64,000 nucleotides of DNA from RGIG1959 sp045604545 (GCA_045604545.1 JAZUOG010000057.1:26444-90443), one strand, 5' to 3'. Numbered from the stretch's first letter, positions 15,598 to 26,700 are shown. The notes: a model not told the origin generated them from the letters alone. Translations and numbers: made by a program.

Positions 15598-18126
15598 ATG
15601 AGTCAAAAGAACCTAACTATAAAAAAAGGCCAAGAGCATATGCTTAGTTTTTCAAATAATATTTATGACGAAGATGCATTTATGTATCCGGCTTATCAAC
15701 AGGCTTTATCTGCTCTTTTAGAAATTGTAAATCATGCGAAACATTTTGGCGATCTGGAGTTTTCACAAGAACTATATGGATATTCACAGAATATCATTGC
15801 TTTTTCTGGAAAACGTGGCCAAGGCAAGACCAGTACAATGATATCATTTTCTAGTGCTATGTCGTTAAACGGATTGCAAAACAAAGAATTTGAAGAGTGT
15901 AGGTTTGAGGTGTTACCTGCTTTTGATCCTACAATCATGGAAAAAGAACAGAGTGTTTTATCTGTGATTCTATCTCGCATGTATAAATTGGCAGAGACGA
16001 AATGGAATGTTTGCTTATCTTCAACAAGTGCATGTGGTAATACTATAACTGAAGCGCAAAAGAATGATTTGTTAAATATGTTTCAAAAGGTTCTTACAAA
16101 TATTAATGCCATAAAATATCGTAAGGGCAAGGATATTAAAGGTTTATTAGAGATTGATGAAATAAGTGATAGTGCGGTACTAAAAGAAAATTTATATTAT
16201 TTAACACAAGAATTGCTTAAATTTGGATCTGACAAACGACGGAAATCGCACCAGTTTTTAGTAATACAGTTGGATGATACTGATTTTCAAGTAGAAAAAG
16301 GATATGATATATTAGAGGATATTCGGAAGTTTCTTAGTATTCCCAATGTTATTGTGTTATTAGCTACAGACATGAACATGTTGAGAACTGTCGTCTTACA
16401 GCATTATATCACAGAGTTTAAAGATGGACTTTCCCATAATATTATTGATTCTGGCGAATTGCGAGAGGTAGAAAGTAAATATATTGACAAGTTTATACCT
16501 CCTACACATGTGATTCATTTGCCCAAACTTGACGAGTGTATATTACGTTATGGAAATAAAGTCAATATTGCATATTGTGATGAAGAGGGTAATAATTTAC
16601 TTCTAAATTCTTCAAGTTATAAACTTCCGCAAAACAAATTATCAGCGCAAGAGTTGATTTTAAGATTTATTTATAGAAAAACAGGTATTGCATTTGCGGC
16701 ACCATCTACATATTATCATAATATCATCCCCACGACGTTGCGAGGACTTTTACAATTGTTGCGAGTTTTATCAACGATGAAAGATGTGCCCGTGGTTTGT
16801 GTAGATAATAACACAAGCACGCAACAACTGAAAGAAGTACTTAAAGAGAAAGTGGATGTATTAGAGACGAATCTTCCGCTTTTTGAGAATTATTTTGTTA
16901 ATGAGTGGGCTGAGGCAAAGCTTTCAAAAAACCATGCAAAAGTAATAAGAAATATGATTAATATGGTTCCTAATGATCGTATTGTCCATATTACAAAACA
17001 ACTTAAAGAGATATACCCATTTGTTGAATATCCAAATACTTCATTAGGTGAATATCCTGATTTTATTCTATTTCTAAATAATATTCTTTCTCTAAATCGA
17101 GAAAGACAAGATTATTGTTTTATATTTGCGATCCGTGCATATCTCACCATATTAAATCATAAAGCCGCGGTACAGCAAATGCGCAAAACAATTGATGAAC
17201 ATAAAGAGGGCTTGTTAGTGTTTGATTTTTCACCTCGTATTACTGCGCTTCCAAGGTCTTATTATGTACCGGAAAACCTATTTGAATACTATGGCAGTAA
17301 AATGATTGTGTTGCAGAAGGAAAGCTTTGTTGTTGATGATCACTTGGGAAAAATAGCTAACTATTTATTAACTGAGGTCAGTATTGGAGATCAACAGTAT
17401 TTTTGCTTTAATTTCATGAATATTCTGACTTTAACATTATCATATGGCGCCTCTGATTTTGTAGACTTGATTAATAAAGAAACATCTCAACAATGGTTGT
17501 ATGATGTACAAATGGCGGCACTATATGTAGCGTGTAATCTGGATGTTCAAGATAAAATATACAAAGCGTTTGATGAAACACGAGACGAACCTGGAGAAGC
17601 ATTGACCTATAAAGATACAGTGGAGAGACTATATGCACGTATGGGTCAAGTAATTTCGGCTATAAATTGTAGTGTTTCTGAAGTTCATAGTATGGTAGAG
17701 CATGATATGGTTGAATTAATAGATTGTTTGAATGTAAAAGATGAAACTGCATATATCGCAGAGACTATTGCAAAGTTTTTTGAGATGATTGACAGAAAAT
17801 ACGGAACAAGGAGTCGCGTTTTAATAAGGCGATTAGTTGATATTTACAGTGATTTTTTATCTGTGGCAGAAAAACTTAGCGAGGGAACTGTATATGAAGA
17901 ATTAGAAAACGCGGTATTTGGCTTGATTAACAGAAGCGAAGATTTTAATCGAATAGTAAGAAGTCGGTATGGTTATGATGTGGGGTTTGATTTTTCAAAT
18001 CTGGATTTTTCAAGTATGTCCGAAGACGATTTTTCAACAATTTTCCAAAAACAGTTTAGCAAAATTTGTCGTATGTTAAATATTAACATGCGGAGCATTA
18101 AACGAATGTGTGATAGGAGAGAATGA
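15598..18126 (+). CDS. rdrA: RdrA-like P-loop ATPase of a RADAR-type anti-phage system
   Basis: An 842-aa ATPase with Walker A GKRGQGKTS (residues 71-79) and a Walker B-like strand VIQLDDTD near 222-229, followed by a sensor-like strand ending LLATD, as in KAP/STAND-type NTPases. The C-terminal half is long and helical. Size, motif placement and the 4-bp ATGA overlap with a large adenosine deaminase gene match RdrA of RADAR, which assembles with RdrB during phage infection. ATG 15598 follows AAAGGGGATG; GTG 15595 is an alternative. Identification rests on architecture and partner, not on a search. Confidence 0.8.
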   Translation: MSQKNLTIKKGQEHMLSFSNNIYDEDAFMYPAYQQALSALLEIVNHAKHFGDLEFSQELYGYSQNIIAFSGKRGQGKTSTMISFSSAMSLNGLQNKEFEECRFEVLPAFDPTIMEKEQSVLSVILSRMYKLAETKWNVCLSSTSACGNTITEAQKNDLLNMFQKVLTNINAIKYRKGKDIKGLLEIDEISDSAVLKENLYYLTQELLKFGSDKRRKSHQFLVIQLDDTDFQVEKGYDILEDIRKFLSIPNVIVLLATDMNMLRTVVLQHYITEFKDGLSHNIIDSGELREVESKYIDKFIPPTHVIHLPKLDECILRYGNKVNIAYCDEEGNNLLLNSSSYKLPQNKLSAQELILRFIYRKTGIAFAAPSTYYHNIIPTTLRGLLQLLRVLSTMKDVPVVCVDNNTSTQQLKEVLKEKVDVLETNLPLFENYFVNEWAEAKLSKNHAKVIRNMINMVPNDRIVHITKQLKEIYPFVEYPNTSLGEYPDFILFLNNILSLNRERQDYCFIFAIRAYLTILNHKAAVQQMRKTIDEHKEGLLVFDFSPRITALPRSYYVPENLFEYYGSKMIVLQKESFVVDDHLGKIANYLLTEVSIGDQQYFCFNFMNILTLTLSYGASDFVDLINKETSQQWLYDVQMAALYVACNLDVQDKIYKAFDETRDEPGEALTYKDTVERLYARMGQVISAINCSVSEVHSMVEHDMVELIDCLNVKDETAYIAETIAKFFEMIDRKYGTRSRVLIRRLVDIYSDFLSVAEKLSEGTVYEELENAVFGLINRSEDFNRIVRSRYGYDVGFDFSNLDFSSMSEDDFSTIFQKQFSKICRMLNINMRSIKRMCDRRE

Positions 18127-20780
18127 TGGATATAATCCAAAAATCACTAGATATTTTGTTTAGACGAATTCCCCCAGAGCGGATTTTGGATGTCTTGCAA
18201 AAAAGTACTAATGGATTAAGAATGCAGTCTCCTTTGATTTCACAAAAGCTTTTTTTGAGATATGCTGATATTGAGCATGGCGGGTACTCCGAAGATGAAC
18301 AAGTTCAATTATATAGATACATAGAAGATCTTATAGTTTCTAGAGCGAGAGAACTGCGTGTATTTCCATCGGTATTCTTGTTGTTAATTGATTTTGGGCA
18401 GGAAGTACTTACTAACAAGGGCGAGCAACCTTTGTGTAAATCGAATCAAGTTAAACGTTGGCGAGAAATGTATCATTTGTTGGGACAGGATTTATTCGTA
18501 TGTGCTTATTTGGCATATTGTGATGTTGCATCTTCCACAAAACGGACTTGTTTCACGTGGCCGGCCACGATAAAAACAGATAATACCGTGCTTGACAAAA
18601 TGTTAGATGAGGGACTTGCTGAAAACCACTATCATTTAAATGGTTCAACTCAATCTTTTTCGCTATCATGGTGTAAGTTGATGAATTATCCGGACGAAGT
18701 CCAGGAGTGGATTAAAGGATTTCCTGTTCTACTACAAACGGTAGTAGGACGAGGTCCAGAGGATAATGTTTTACCCATTAACGAGCGAATCATGTTAGCG
18801 TGTATGATTAGAACTATTCTTTTCAAAGCAATACACGCATCAGATTTTTGTGATTGTCGTGAAAAGTTTGATTGTTTAAAAGAGTTTCATAAGGGGATGA
18901 TTGAACGATTTAATAATGTTAGTTATGCTATTAAAGCAACCGATTTGTTAAGGCTTTCTTATGGGGCGAAAATTCCTTTACCTGACGGAACAACAGCATG
19001 TATGGATTATGCGTTGGATTCCTGTGTGTTTTCGACGTCTTCAGATTCGCCGTTCCGAATATTAGCAGGTGAACGCCATTTTTTATATCAATGCTTTATT
19101 GCATGTTTTTCGGGTGAATTTGGGGAGATAGAACAAAAGCTTTTGTATTTTTACTTGTTAGTTAAATCTAGTTTCAGAGGTGAAATGATTCAAGTAAATA
19201 AACAAGTGGGTTTCCAAAATTTTTCAAATTATGAGCGTAGGAAGGATCTAATTTGGGAGAATGATCCTTACTGGTGGGAAGCGTATCGAATTGCGATAAA
19301 TGCTCCAATAAAAGTCGGTGCGGTTAGATCTCTAGAAGCACGCTTTTGTCCTACCCTAACCAAAGAACAGCTCTATGAAAGAGTGCGAAAATATGACAAA
19401 GCGAAATGGTTTGCAGATCAGCCGTTTTTTACATCATTAAATAATCATAATCAATTGATTGAGTCAAAGGTCATCAGCGATAAAGGACATAATGATGAGC
19501 CTCATTTTTATGTGTTGCATTATCCAAAACAGAAAGATGACGATTTCGATAAATTGCCTAGCTTTTGTTTGAGATGCAGACATGAAGATTTGAGAGATGA
19601 TGTAAAAAAAAGAACTATTGCAACTGTTGAAGCATTATCAAAGGATTCGTATCTATGTAGCCGTATACGTGGTATAGACGGTTGTGCAAATGAAGTGCTG
19701 TGCCGCCCTGAGGTATTTGCAAATGCATTTAGGTATATACGAAATGTGGATTTATCCTCAAACGCCAAAGTCCTTTCATTGTTATCCGCTCCTGTCAGTC
19801 GGATATCCGCAACCTATCATGCTGGTGAAGATTTTTATGATATTGTGGATGGTTTGCGTGCTATTGATGAGTCAATTTTGTTTTTGGAATTGGCAAGGGG
19901 AGATAGAATTGGACATGCTTTAGCACTAGGTGTTGATCCTCAAACACATTACCACTTGAAACTAAATAGCGTTGTGATTCCGAAGCAGAATTATTTAGAC
20001 AATTTGGTATGGTTGCTTTACCGAGCAAGGGAACTTAATGTTGAAATTAATTCGCATCAATATGGGATTATGAAACAAGAAGCATTACACTTATTACGCG
20101 AAATATATGGTGATGCAATTTATAAACACCAGTGGAATGTAACATTACAAGAGTATTATTATAGTATGAAATTAAGAGGAGATGATCCATCATTATATAA
20201 AACTACTACTTATAAACCTAAAGTGTTTTTTGGGTGTAATTATGATCGTTATCAAATCAGTCAAAAGCACATTGAATTGTTGGCGTTAAGACAGGATGAT
20301 ACGATCACAGGACTTTATTACTATTATCAATATGGTCACAAAGAAAAAATTGAAGGCGCAAAACCAATAATTGTTCCGATAAAATATGAATATATCGATT
20401 TGGTACGAAAAATACAAGATGCTATGCAAATAATGATTGAAGAGAAAGGAATAATTGTAGAATGCAACCCGACATCAAATGTGTTGATAGGTACATTTGG
20501 TGACTATGCTAAACACCCAATCTTTCGGTTTTATAGTATTAAATCGAAAGAAGATAAAGAGGGGGATGGATCCTCGATACAGATGCATGTATGTATTAAT
20601 ACGGATGATTTGGGTGTGTTTGATACATCACTAGAATTTGAATATGCTCTTTTATATAGTGCTTTAAAGGAGCAATGTGATGTGAACGGAAATCCAAAGT
20701 ATTCATCAGTTGAAATAATACAATATTTAGACGATATCAGAAAAATGGGATTGCAAGCCATCTTTCCTAAAAACAATTAA
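18123..20780 (+). CDS. rdrB: RdrB-like adenosine deaminase of a RADAR-type anti-phage system
   Basis: An 885-aa amidohydrolase with the complete adenosine deaminase set: metal-binding HYH in NHYHLNGS (H169, H171), HAGE (H566, E569), GHAL histidine (H598), a PTSN motif (ECNPTSN, about 780-786) and the aspartate pair in INTDDLG (D828, D829). Ordinary ADA is about 350 aa; the roughly 400-residue insertion between the first and second motifs is characteristic of RdrB. RdrB deaminates adenosine nucleotides or RNA adenines to inosine during phage infection. ATG 18123 overlaps the rdrA stop, with AGGAG upstream; ATG 18126 is possible. A strong terminator follows. Confidence 0.85.
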   Translation: MMDIIQKSLDILFRRIPPERILDVLQKSTNGLRMQSPLISQKLFLRYADIEHGGYSEDEQVQLYRYIEDLIVSRARELRVFPSVFLLLIDFGQEVLTNKGEQPLCKSNQVKRWREMYHLLGQDLFVCAYLAYCDVASSTKRTCFTWPATIKTDNTVLDKMLDEGLAENHYHLNGSTQSFSLSWCKLMNYPDEVQEWIKGFPVLLQTVVGRGPEDNVLPINERIMLACMIRTILFKAIHASDFCDCREKFDCLKEFHKGMIERFNNVSYAIKATDLLRLSYGAKIPLPDGTTACMDYALDSCVFSTSSDSPFRILAGERHFLYQCFIACFSGEFGEIEQKLLYFYLLVKSSFRGEMIQVNKQVGFQNFSNYERRKDLIWENDPYWWEAYRIAINAPIKVGAVRSLEARFCPTLTKEQLYERVRKYDKAKWFADQPFFTSLNNHNQLIESKVISDKGHNDEPHFYVLHYPKQKDDDFDKLPSFCLRCRHEDLRDDVKKRTIATVEALSKDSYLCSRIRGIDGCANEVLCRPEVFANAFRYIRNVDLSSNAKVLSLLSAPVSRISATYHAGEDFYDIVDGLRAIDESILFLELARGDRIGHALALGVDPQTHYHLKLNSVVIPKQNYLDNLVWLLYRARELNVEINSHQYGIMKQEALHLLREIYGDAIYKHQWNVTLQEYYYSMKLRGDDPSLYKTTTYKPKVFFGCNYDRYQISQKHIELLALRQDDTITGLYYYYQYGHKEKIEGAKPIIVPIKYEYIDLVRKIQDAMQIMIEEKGIIVECNPTSNVLIGTFGDYAKHPIFRFYSIKSKEDKEGDGSSIQMHVCINTDDLGVFDTSLEFEYALLYSALKEQCDVNGNPKYSSVEIIQYLDDIRKMGLQAIFPKNN

Positions 20781-20781
20781 T

Positions 20782-20820
20782 ATAAAATAAGCCACCCATA
20801 TTGTGGGTGGCTTATTTTAT
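20782..20820 (+). terminator. Strong intrinsic terminator after rdrB
   Basis: Stem of about 17 bp (core AAGCCACCCA / TGGGTGGCTT) with A-rich and T-rich flanks. It separates the defence operon from parA. Confidence 0.85.
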
Positions 20821-20837
20821 TGGAAGGAGGAAGTTCT

Positions 20838-21656
20838 ATGAAACCCAAAGTCATCGCGATTGCGAATCAGAAAGGAGGCGTAGGAAAAAGCACAAGCGTG
20901 TACAACATCGGTGCAGGGTTAGCGCTGAACGGCAAACGGGTATTGCTTGTGGATGTCGATCCGCAAGGCGATCTCACGAAAATGCTGGGACAGCGAAGAC
21001 CGCACGAGATGCCTATTACGCTTGCAAACTGTATGAATAATGTGGTTGCCGGGGATACCGGTCAAGATCATCCTGAGATACTTCATCACAAGGAGGGTTT
21101 TGACTATGTTCCCGGCAATCGCTGTTTATCGGCGGTAGAAGTGAGCCTTGTCAATGTCATGAGCCGCGAAACGGTCTTAAAACGGTATATAGATACTGTT
21201 AAAAAAGATTATGACTATGTGTTGCTCGATTGCCGTCCGTCGCTCGGTATGCTCGTCATCAATGCCTTGTCCGCTTCGGATTATGTTCTTATTCCCGTAC
21301 AAGCGGACTATTTGGCGGCAGAAGATATGACCGAATTGCTCGGCACTGTCGCACAAGTGAAACGGCAGATCAATCCGCAGTTAAAGGTCGGCGGCATTTT
21401 TCTCACCATGACCAACGATACCAATTTTCGCAAAGACATCGTACAAGCCGTGCGACAGAATTTCGGACAGCACTTTCCCGTGTTCCAGACCGTCATTCCT
21501 TCGACGGTGCGATTGGCAGAAATCAGTACCGCCGATAAAAGCATTTTCAAACACGATCCTCACGGCAAAGCCGCAAAAGCGTATGCCGATCTTGTAAAGG
21601 AGGTGCAGGGCATTGGCGAAAAACAACGCGGGAAACCTCTTGACGTCGGTCGATGA
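20838..21656 (+). CDS. parA: ParA/Soj-type partition ATPase
   Basis: 272-aa MinD/ParA ATPase. The deviant Walker A is ANQKGGVGKST near the N terminus, with LVDVDPQGDL and LLDCRPSLG for the A' and B motifs. It would act with the adjacent ParB in element maintenance or segregation. Start ATG 20838 sits behind GGAAGGAGG. First gene of the ICE backbone transcript; overlaps parB by 44 bp. Confidence 0.92.
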   Translation: MKPKVIAIANQKGGVGKSTSVYNIGAGLALNGKRVLLVDVDPQGDLTKMLGQRRPHEMPITLANCMNNVVAGDTGQDHPEILHHKEGFDYVPGNRCLSAVEVSLVNVMSRETVLKRYIDTVKKDYDYVLLDCRPSLGMLVINALSASDYVLIPVQADYLAAEDMTELLGTVAQVKRQINPQLKVGGIFLTMTNDTNFRKDIVQAVRQNFGQHFPVFQTVIPSTVRLAEISTADKSIFKHDPHGKAAKAYADLVKEVQGIGEKQRGKPLDVGR

Positions 21657-22542
21657 ATTGTTCACCACGCAAGCCGAACGCGACGAAGCACAGCGCGAAG
21701 CGGTACGGGATATCCCGATTGCCGAAATCAGCGATTTTCCCGATCATCCGTTTCAAGTGCGTATGGACGAGGAAATGAACCGTATGGTGGAAAGTATCAC
21801 CGAATACGGTGTGATGGTACCCGCCCTTGTGCGACCGAAAGCGGACGGCGGGTATGAAATGATCGCAGGACACCGACGAAAAGCCGCCGCAAGAACCGCA
21901 GGCAAAACGCATTTGCCGTGTATTGTACGCGATCTGACTGACGAAGAAGCCACTATTATTATGGTAGACTCCAATCTGCAACGCGAAACGATCTTACCGT
22001 CGGAAAAAGCCTTTGCGTATAAAATGAAACTGGACGCAATGCGACGGCAAGGATCACGCACCGATTTAACTTCTGTCCCAGTGGGACAGAAGTTAGGGAT
22101 CACGTCAAGAGAACTATTGGCAGACAATTCTCCCGACAGCACCACGCAAATCCAACGCTATATCCGTCTTACCAATTTAACACCCGAATTGTTGCAACTG
22201 GTGGACGATGGCAGAATGGCCATGCGCCCTGCGGTGGAACTGTCTTACCTTACTGAAAAAGAACAGCAAGATGTATATGAACTCATCGAACTGGAGGAAT
22301 GTACACCCTCACACGCACAAGCGATCAAAATGCGGAAATTCTCGCAGATGAGGCAGTTGACACCCGAAGTCATCTTGTCGATCCTGCAAGAAACAAAGCC
22401 AAACCAAAAAGAAAAATTCCAAATCCCACGCGACCGTATCAGTAAATTTTTCAAGCCGGGGACGCCCGCACAAAACATTGAAGATACGATCGTAAAGGCG
22501 CTCGAACTGTATCGGAGGCGACAGCGAGAACAAAACCGATGA
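21613..22542 (+). CDS. parB: ParB/Spo0J-family DNA-binding protein
   Basis: 309 aa from TTG 21613, justified by GGAGGTG 6-7 nt upstream inside parA. N-terminal ParB CTPase-type domain: HPFQVR, AGHRRKAAAR (box II) and DSNLQRE. It is followed by an HTH region (TQIQRYIRLTNLTPELLQLVD) and a C-terminal helical part ending in RRRQREQNR. Partner of ParA. A near-perfect 29-bp palindrome lies inside the gene at 22067-22095, where it encodes the conserved LTSVPVGQKL stretch. Confidence 0.9.
   Translation: MAKNNAGNLLTSVDELFTTQAERDEAQREAVRDIPIAEISDFPDHPFQVRMDEEMNRMVESITEYGVMVPALVRPKADGGYEMIAGHRRKAAARTAGKTHLPCIVRDLTDEEATIIMVDSNLQRETILPSEKAFAYKMKLDAMRRQGSRTDLTSVPVGQKLGITSRELLADNSPDSTTQIQRYIRLTNLTPELLQLVDDGRMAMRPAVELSYLTEKEQQDVYELIELEECTPSHAQAIKMRKFSQMRQLTPEVILSILQETKPNQKEKFQIPRDRISKFFKPGTPAQNIEDTIVKALELYRRRQREQNR
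22067..22095. repeat. 29-bp palindrome inside parB, possible binding site
   Basis: Arms TAACTTCTGTCCCA and the exact reverse complement flank a single G. Such symmetry is strong for coding DNA and resembles a protein-binding site; a parS-like role is inference. Confidence 0.6.
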
Positions 22543-22565
22543 CCACTAACAAGGGAGTGGTTTAC

Positions 22566-22612
22566 CCAAAAACAGCGAAAAACACGGGAAACTGCGGCGT
22601 TTTTGTTGTTCC
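22566..22612 (+). terminator. Imperfect hairpin after parB
   Basis: The AGCGAAAAAC region pairs with GCGTTTTTGTT across about 14 nt. It probably attenuates transcription between parB and the lipoprotein gene. The remaining spacer to 22738 shows only the ribosome site AGAGGAGG. Confidence 0.4.
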
Positions 22613-22738
22613 CCCTCTCCACACCTCTCCCCCTCAATAACTACCTGTGACTGCCTGAAAAAGATAATATTAGAGGGCGGGCATCCTTGCTAAATCGGCA
22701 CACAAGGCGTACAATTTTCCACAGAGGAGGCGAACCGA

Positions 22739-23575
22739 ATGAAAAAACTGCTTATCACGATGCTTGCACTGATGCTGGTGGTGACGTGTTGTTCTTGCTC
22801 ACCGAAAACAGCACCGGATACACCGAAACCGAACACCGATAACCCGACATTGATCGTGGATCCCACAGACGATGCGGCGTTATCCACAACCACCTTTTTT
22901 TCAGCAGAGAACAGCACGGTTTTCACAACCGAAACCACGGCTGTCACCACAAGTGTGACGGATACCACGAAGCAACCGACGAAAACATCGCACGATACCA
23001 CATCGTCGAAAACGGCGGCGAAAACAACCAAAGCTACCACAAAGTCGGAAACGGTGACAACCAAGAAAACCACAGCGGCAACCACGGTGACAACGCGTAC
23101 CGCCAAAAAGACCACGCAAACAACGGTCACGGCGCCGACAACGAAAACAACCACAAAGGCACCGACTACTACGCGTACAACGGTCAAGCCGACTACGGCG
23201 AAACCGACCACAACAAAAACCACCGTAAAAACAACCACTACCACCACACGGACAACCACCAAAGCAACAACCACCACAACGGCAGCACCGCGTACGATGA
23301 CGATCAGCGAAGCCGAAAGCTATGCCAATTCGTATCTGCAAAGCCTCGGTATGGAAATCGACTACTCGGCAACACCGAGCAATGCGGCGTACCTGCCGCC
23401 GATGACGTGGGACGAAGGTGACACCTACGAAGCGATGAAAGCGCGTATCCGTTCGCACATCGACAACACCATCGCGTGGCGTGGTTTGCAAACGGGAGAT
23501 CCGATGCGAGCCGTCGCGGAATACCATCCGAATGAATACGACAGCACCTACGGCTGGCTGTACATTCTCCACTAA
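22739..23575 (+). CDS. Surface lipoprotein with threonine-rich stalk
   Basis: 278 aa. The signal sequence ends in a lipobox-like VTCC/CSC cluster (about residues 17-22), so Lgt-dependent lipidation is likely. Residues about 55-185 are an extended Thr/Lys-rich stalk of TTK-type repeats. A small globular C-terminal domain (about 185-278, starting TMTISEAESYANSYLQ) is unrecognised. ICEs of this class often carry such exposed proteins next to adhesins; a mating-contact role is inference. Confidence 0.75.
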   Translation: MKKLLITMLALMLVVTCCSCSPKTAPDTPKPNTDNPTLIVDPTDDAALSTTTFFSAENSTVFTTETTAVTTSVTDTTKQPTKTSHDTTSSKTAAKTTKATTKSETVTTKKTTAATTVTTRTAKKTTQTTVTAPTTKTTTKAPTTTRTTVKPTTAKPTTTKTTVKTTTTTTRTTTKATTTTTAAPRTMTISEAESYANSYLQSLGMEIDYSATPSNAAYLPPMTWDEGDTYEAMKARIRSHIDNTIAWRGLQTGDPMRAVAEYHPNEYDSTYGWLYILH

Positions 23576-23599
23576 CCACAACTGAATATCGCGTATCAC

Positions 23600-23632
23600 A
23601 AAGGGCAATCGACTATCGGTTGCCCTTTTTTG
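23600..23632 (+). terminator. Intrinsic terminator
   Basis: AAAGGGCAA / TTGCCCTTT stem with inner pairing, followed by a T run. Confidence 0.85.
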
Positions 23633-23642
23633 TTACCCATTC

Positions 23643-23690
23643 AACGCTGTTTCAAGCAATTTCGGGATTGCTTGAACGGCGTTTTTATAT
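23643..23690 (+). terminator. Second hairpin terminator upstream of the adhesin gene
   Basis: TTCAAGCAAT / ATTGCTTGAA core with flanking CGC pairs, loop TTCGGG, then GTTTTTATAT. Confidence 0.7.
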
Positions 23691-23723
23691 ATACCACCAA
23701 ACAAAGAAAGGATTGATTCTGAC

Positions 23724-26700
23724 ATGAAGAAAAGTCTGAAAGTGCTTGTCAGCCTTGTGTTAATCATCGCCTTGCTGATGAGCTACGCACCGTCAATCGT
23801 GTTAGCGGCACCGCAATCTCCCGCGTGTACACGATCGGCAATTTATGCGTTGAAGGATGTGAAACTTGTTCCACCTTTTACGAGTAACGGTACAGCAAAC
23901 ACTGCATCGGTAGTCGTAAAGGAAAAGGGCGAACATATCATGCACTTCACGCTCGACAGCGGCACAAAGCTGTGCTATTGCATCGAACCCGGTGCGGGGC
24001 TGACAGTCGATTCCACGATCGACTCCGCCAAAACCAACAAATATTGGACGGCGCTCAAAAATTCGTCCAATCCTAAGCACCAAAAGATCGTGACGGGTAT
24101 CTATCGTGTGGTCGCACTGGCTGACCATATGAACCCCACAAAAGATGCCGATGTGCATGCGATTGCACAGATCGTGCTGTGGGAAATCATCTGTGGTATC
24201 CGCGATCCGATTACAGGTGAAGCATTGAAAACAACGCTCCAAAGCAGCTTTGCAAACTTTGCTACGCTCGATCAGGAAACCTACTATACCAACCGTTACA
24301 AGCAATTTGTGGCTGCATACCAACAATTTGACGATATTCCGAGCTTTATGTATTCCTCCAAAACAGCCGCGACCTCCAAACCGATCACCCTGAATTGGAA
24401 CGCCACCAACAAACGCTATCAAGCGACGGTGACGGACTCCAACGGATTGCTTTCGAAGATGAATACGACAGGCGTGTTTCCCGATTATGTGCACGTGTCC
24501 AAAAGCGGCAACAATTTAACGCTTTGGACAACGCAGAAGATCACCAACACGCTGACGAGTTCGCGCATCAATAAAAACCACGGTTTTAGCACTTCAACCA
24601 GTCCGTCGATGCTGATTTACGGCGGCACTCTGGAAAACGGCGACACGGCACAAGCCGTTGTTGCTACATCGGTTCCCGACCCGATGGCAGGATATATGTC
24701 GATCAAGACCGGTACTGAACCGAAAATCAGCGTGACCGTCAATAAAACGTGGGTAGACGATAATGATCGCGACGGTGTCCGTCCCGATAAAATCACCGTC
24801 AACCTGCTTGCAGATGGCACGCTGTATAAGTCGCAGGTGATCACGGCGGCAGACGGGTGGAAGTACACCTTCACGGGTTTGCCCGAATACAGCAACAGCG
24901 GTACAAAGATCAAGTACACCATCAGCGAGAATAAGGTGGCAAAATACGAAACATCCTACAACGGTTTCACCATTATCAATACCCACCAAACGGGTGTTGT
25001 CAAAACCTTTACTACGAAAACATGGGATGACAACGGCGACCAAGACGGTATCCGCCCCGACAGCATCACGATCCGTCTGTACGCAGACGGTAAGGAAATC
25101 AAAAGCAAGAAAGTCACCGAAAAAGACGGGTGGAAATATGAATTTGCCAACCTGCCGAAATACCGTGACGGCGGCATCGAAATCAAATACGAAATCAAAG
25201 AGGATCCTATCCCGGGTTATGAAACCTCGTATGACGGCTTCGATGTGATCAATACGCATATTCCCGAAAAGACACAGATCAGCGGTAAAAAGACATGGGA
25301 AGATAGCAATAACCAAGACGGCTATCGTCCTAAATCTATCACCGTGCGTCTATACGCCGACGGCAAGGAAATCGACAGCAAGGTTGTGACTGAAAAGGAC
25401 GGTTGGAAATATGCCTTCACCAACTTGGATAAGTACCGCGACCACGGTACAAAAATCGTGTATTCGATTTCCGAAGATCCTGTGCCGAAATACGCCACCA
25501 CCTATGACGGCTTGAACATCATCAACACGCATATTACCGAGAAAACCGAAGTCAGCGGCGTGAAAACATGGCAGGATAAAAACAACCAAGACGGTGTGCG
25601 CCCCGAAAAGATTACAGTGCGCTTGTATCGCAACGGCAAAGAATACGATGCCAAGACCGTGACTGCCAAAGAGGAATGGAAATATGCGTGGACGAAGCTG
25701 GATAAATACGAACAAGGCGGCTTGCTTGTGGAATGGACGGTGAAGGAAGATCCCGTTGAGGGATATACCGCCACCTATAACGGCTTCAACATCACAAACA
25801 CCTACACACCCAAAACGGTCGATGTCAGCGGTTCCAAACGCTGGGATGACAATAACAATCAAGATGGCGTTCGCCCCGAAGAAATCACCGTTCGCCTTAT
25901 GCGTGACGGCGAAGAATACGATGTTAAAACCGTGACCGCTGAAAACGAGTGGAACTATTCGTGGAAAGGACTGGATAAATACCGTGACGGCGGAAAAGAA
26001 ATCGTATGGACGGTCGTTGAGAATGAAGCACCGCATTATGTGACCTCGTATGAAGGGTATACCATCGTCAATACGCTGATTCCCGAAAAGACCGAAATCG
26101 GTGGCACTAAAACGTGGGTGGATAACAATAACCAAGACGGTGTTCGTCCCGAAATGATTATCGTTCGTCTTTTCCGCGATGGTGAAGAATTCCTCATCCA
26201 AGAGGTAACGGATGTCGAAGGCGTGTGGTCGTATCTGTTTACCGATCTTGATGTGTACCGCGATGGCGGTGTGAAGATTGAATGGACGATCACCGAGGAT
26301 GCGGTGGAAGGCTACACCACCACTTACGACGGCACCAACATCATCAACACGCATGATACTGCTACCACCGATGTGGCGGGTGCGAAAACATGGGTGGATG
26401 ACAATGACCGCGACGGACTCCGCCCCGACAGTATTACGGTTCGACTTTATCGTGACGGCACGGAGTTTGACACAAAGACCGTAACCGCCGAGGAGGAATG
26501 GAAATACGCATGGACGGGACTCGACAAATACCGTGACGGCGGTGTGGAGATCGTGTGGACGATTGATGAGGATGCGGTTGAGGGGTATACCAAGACCATT
26601 GACGGCTATAATCTGACGAACACGCACGAAATTGAAACGATCACCATCAGTGGTCGCAAGATCTGGAATGACGGCTCTAATGCCGCTGAGCTTCGCCCCG

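Noticed and set aside
22690..23277. Valine-rich minus-strand open frame
   Set aside because: Complement of threonine codons in the lipoprotein stalk, which read as valine and glycine-type codons on the other strand.
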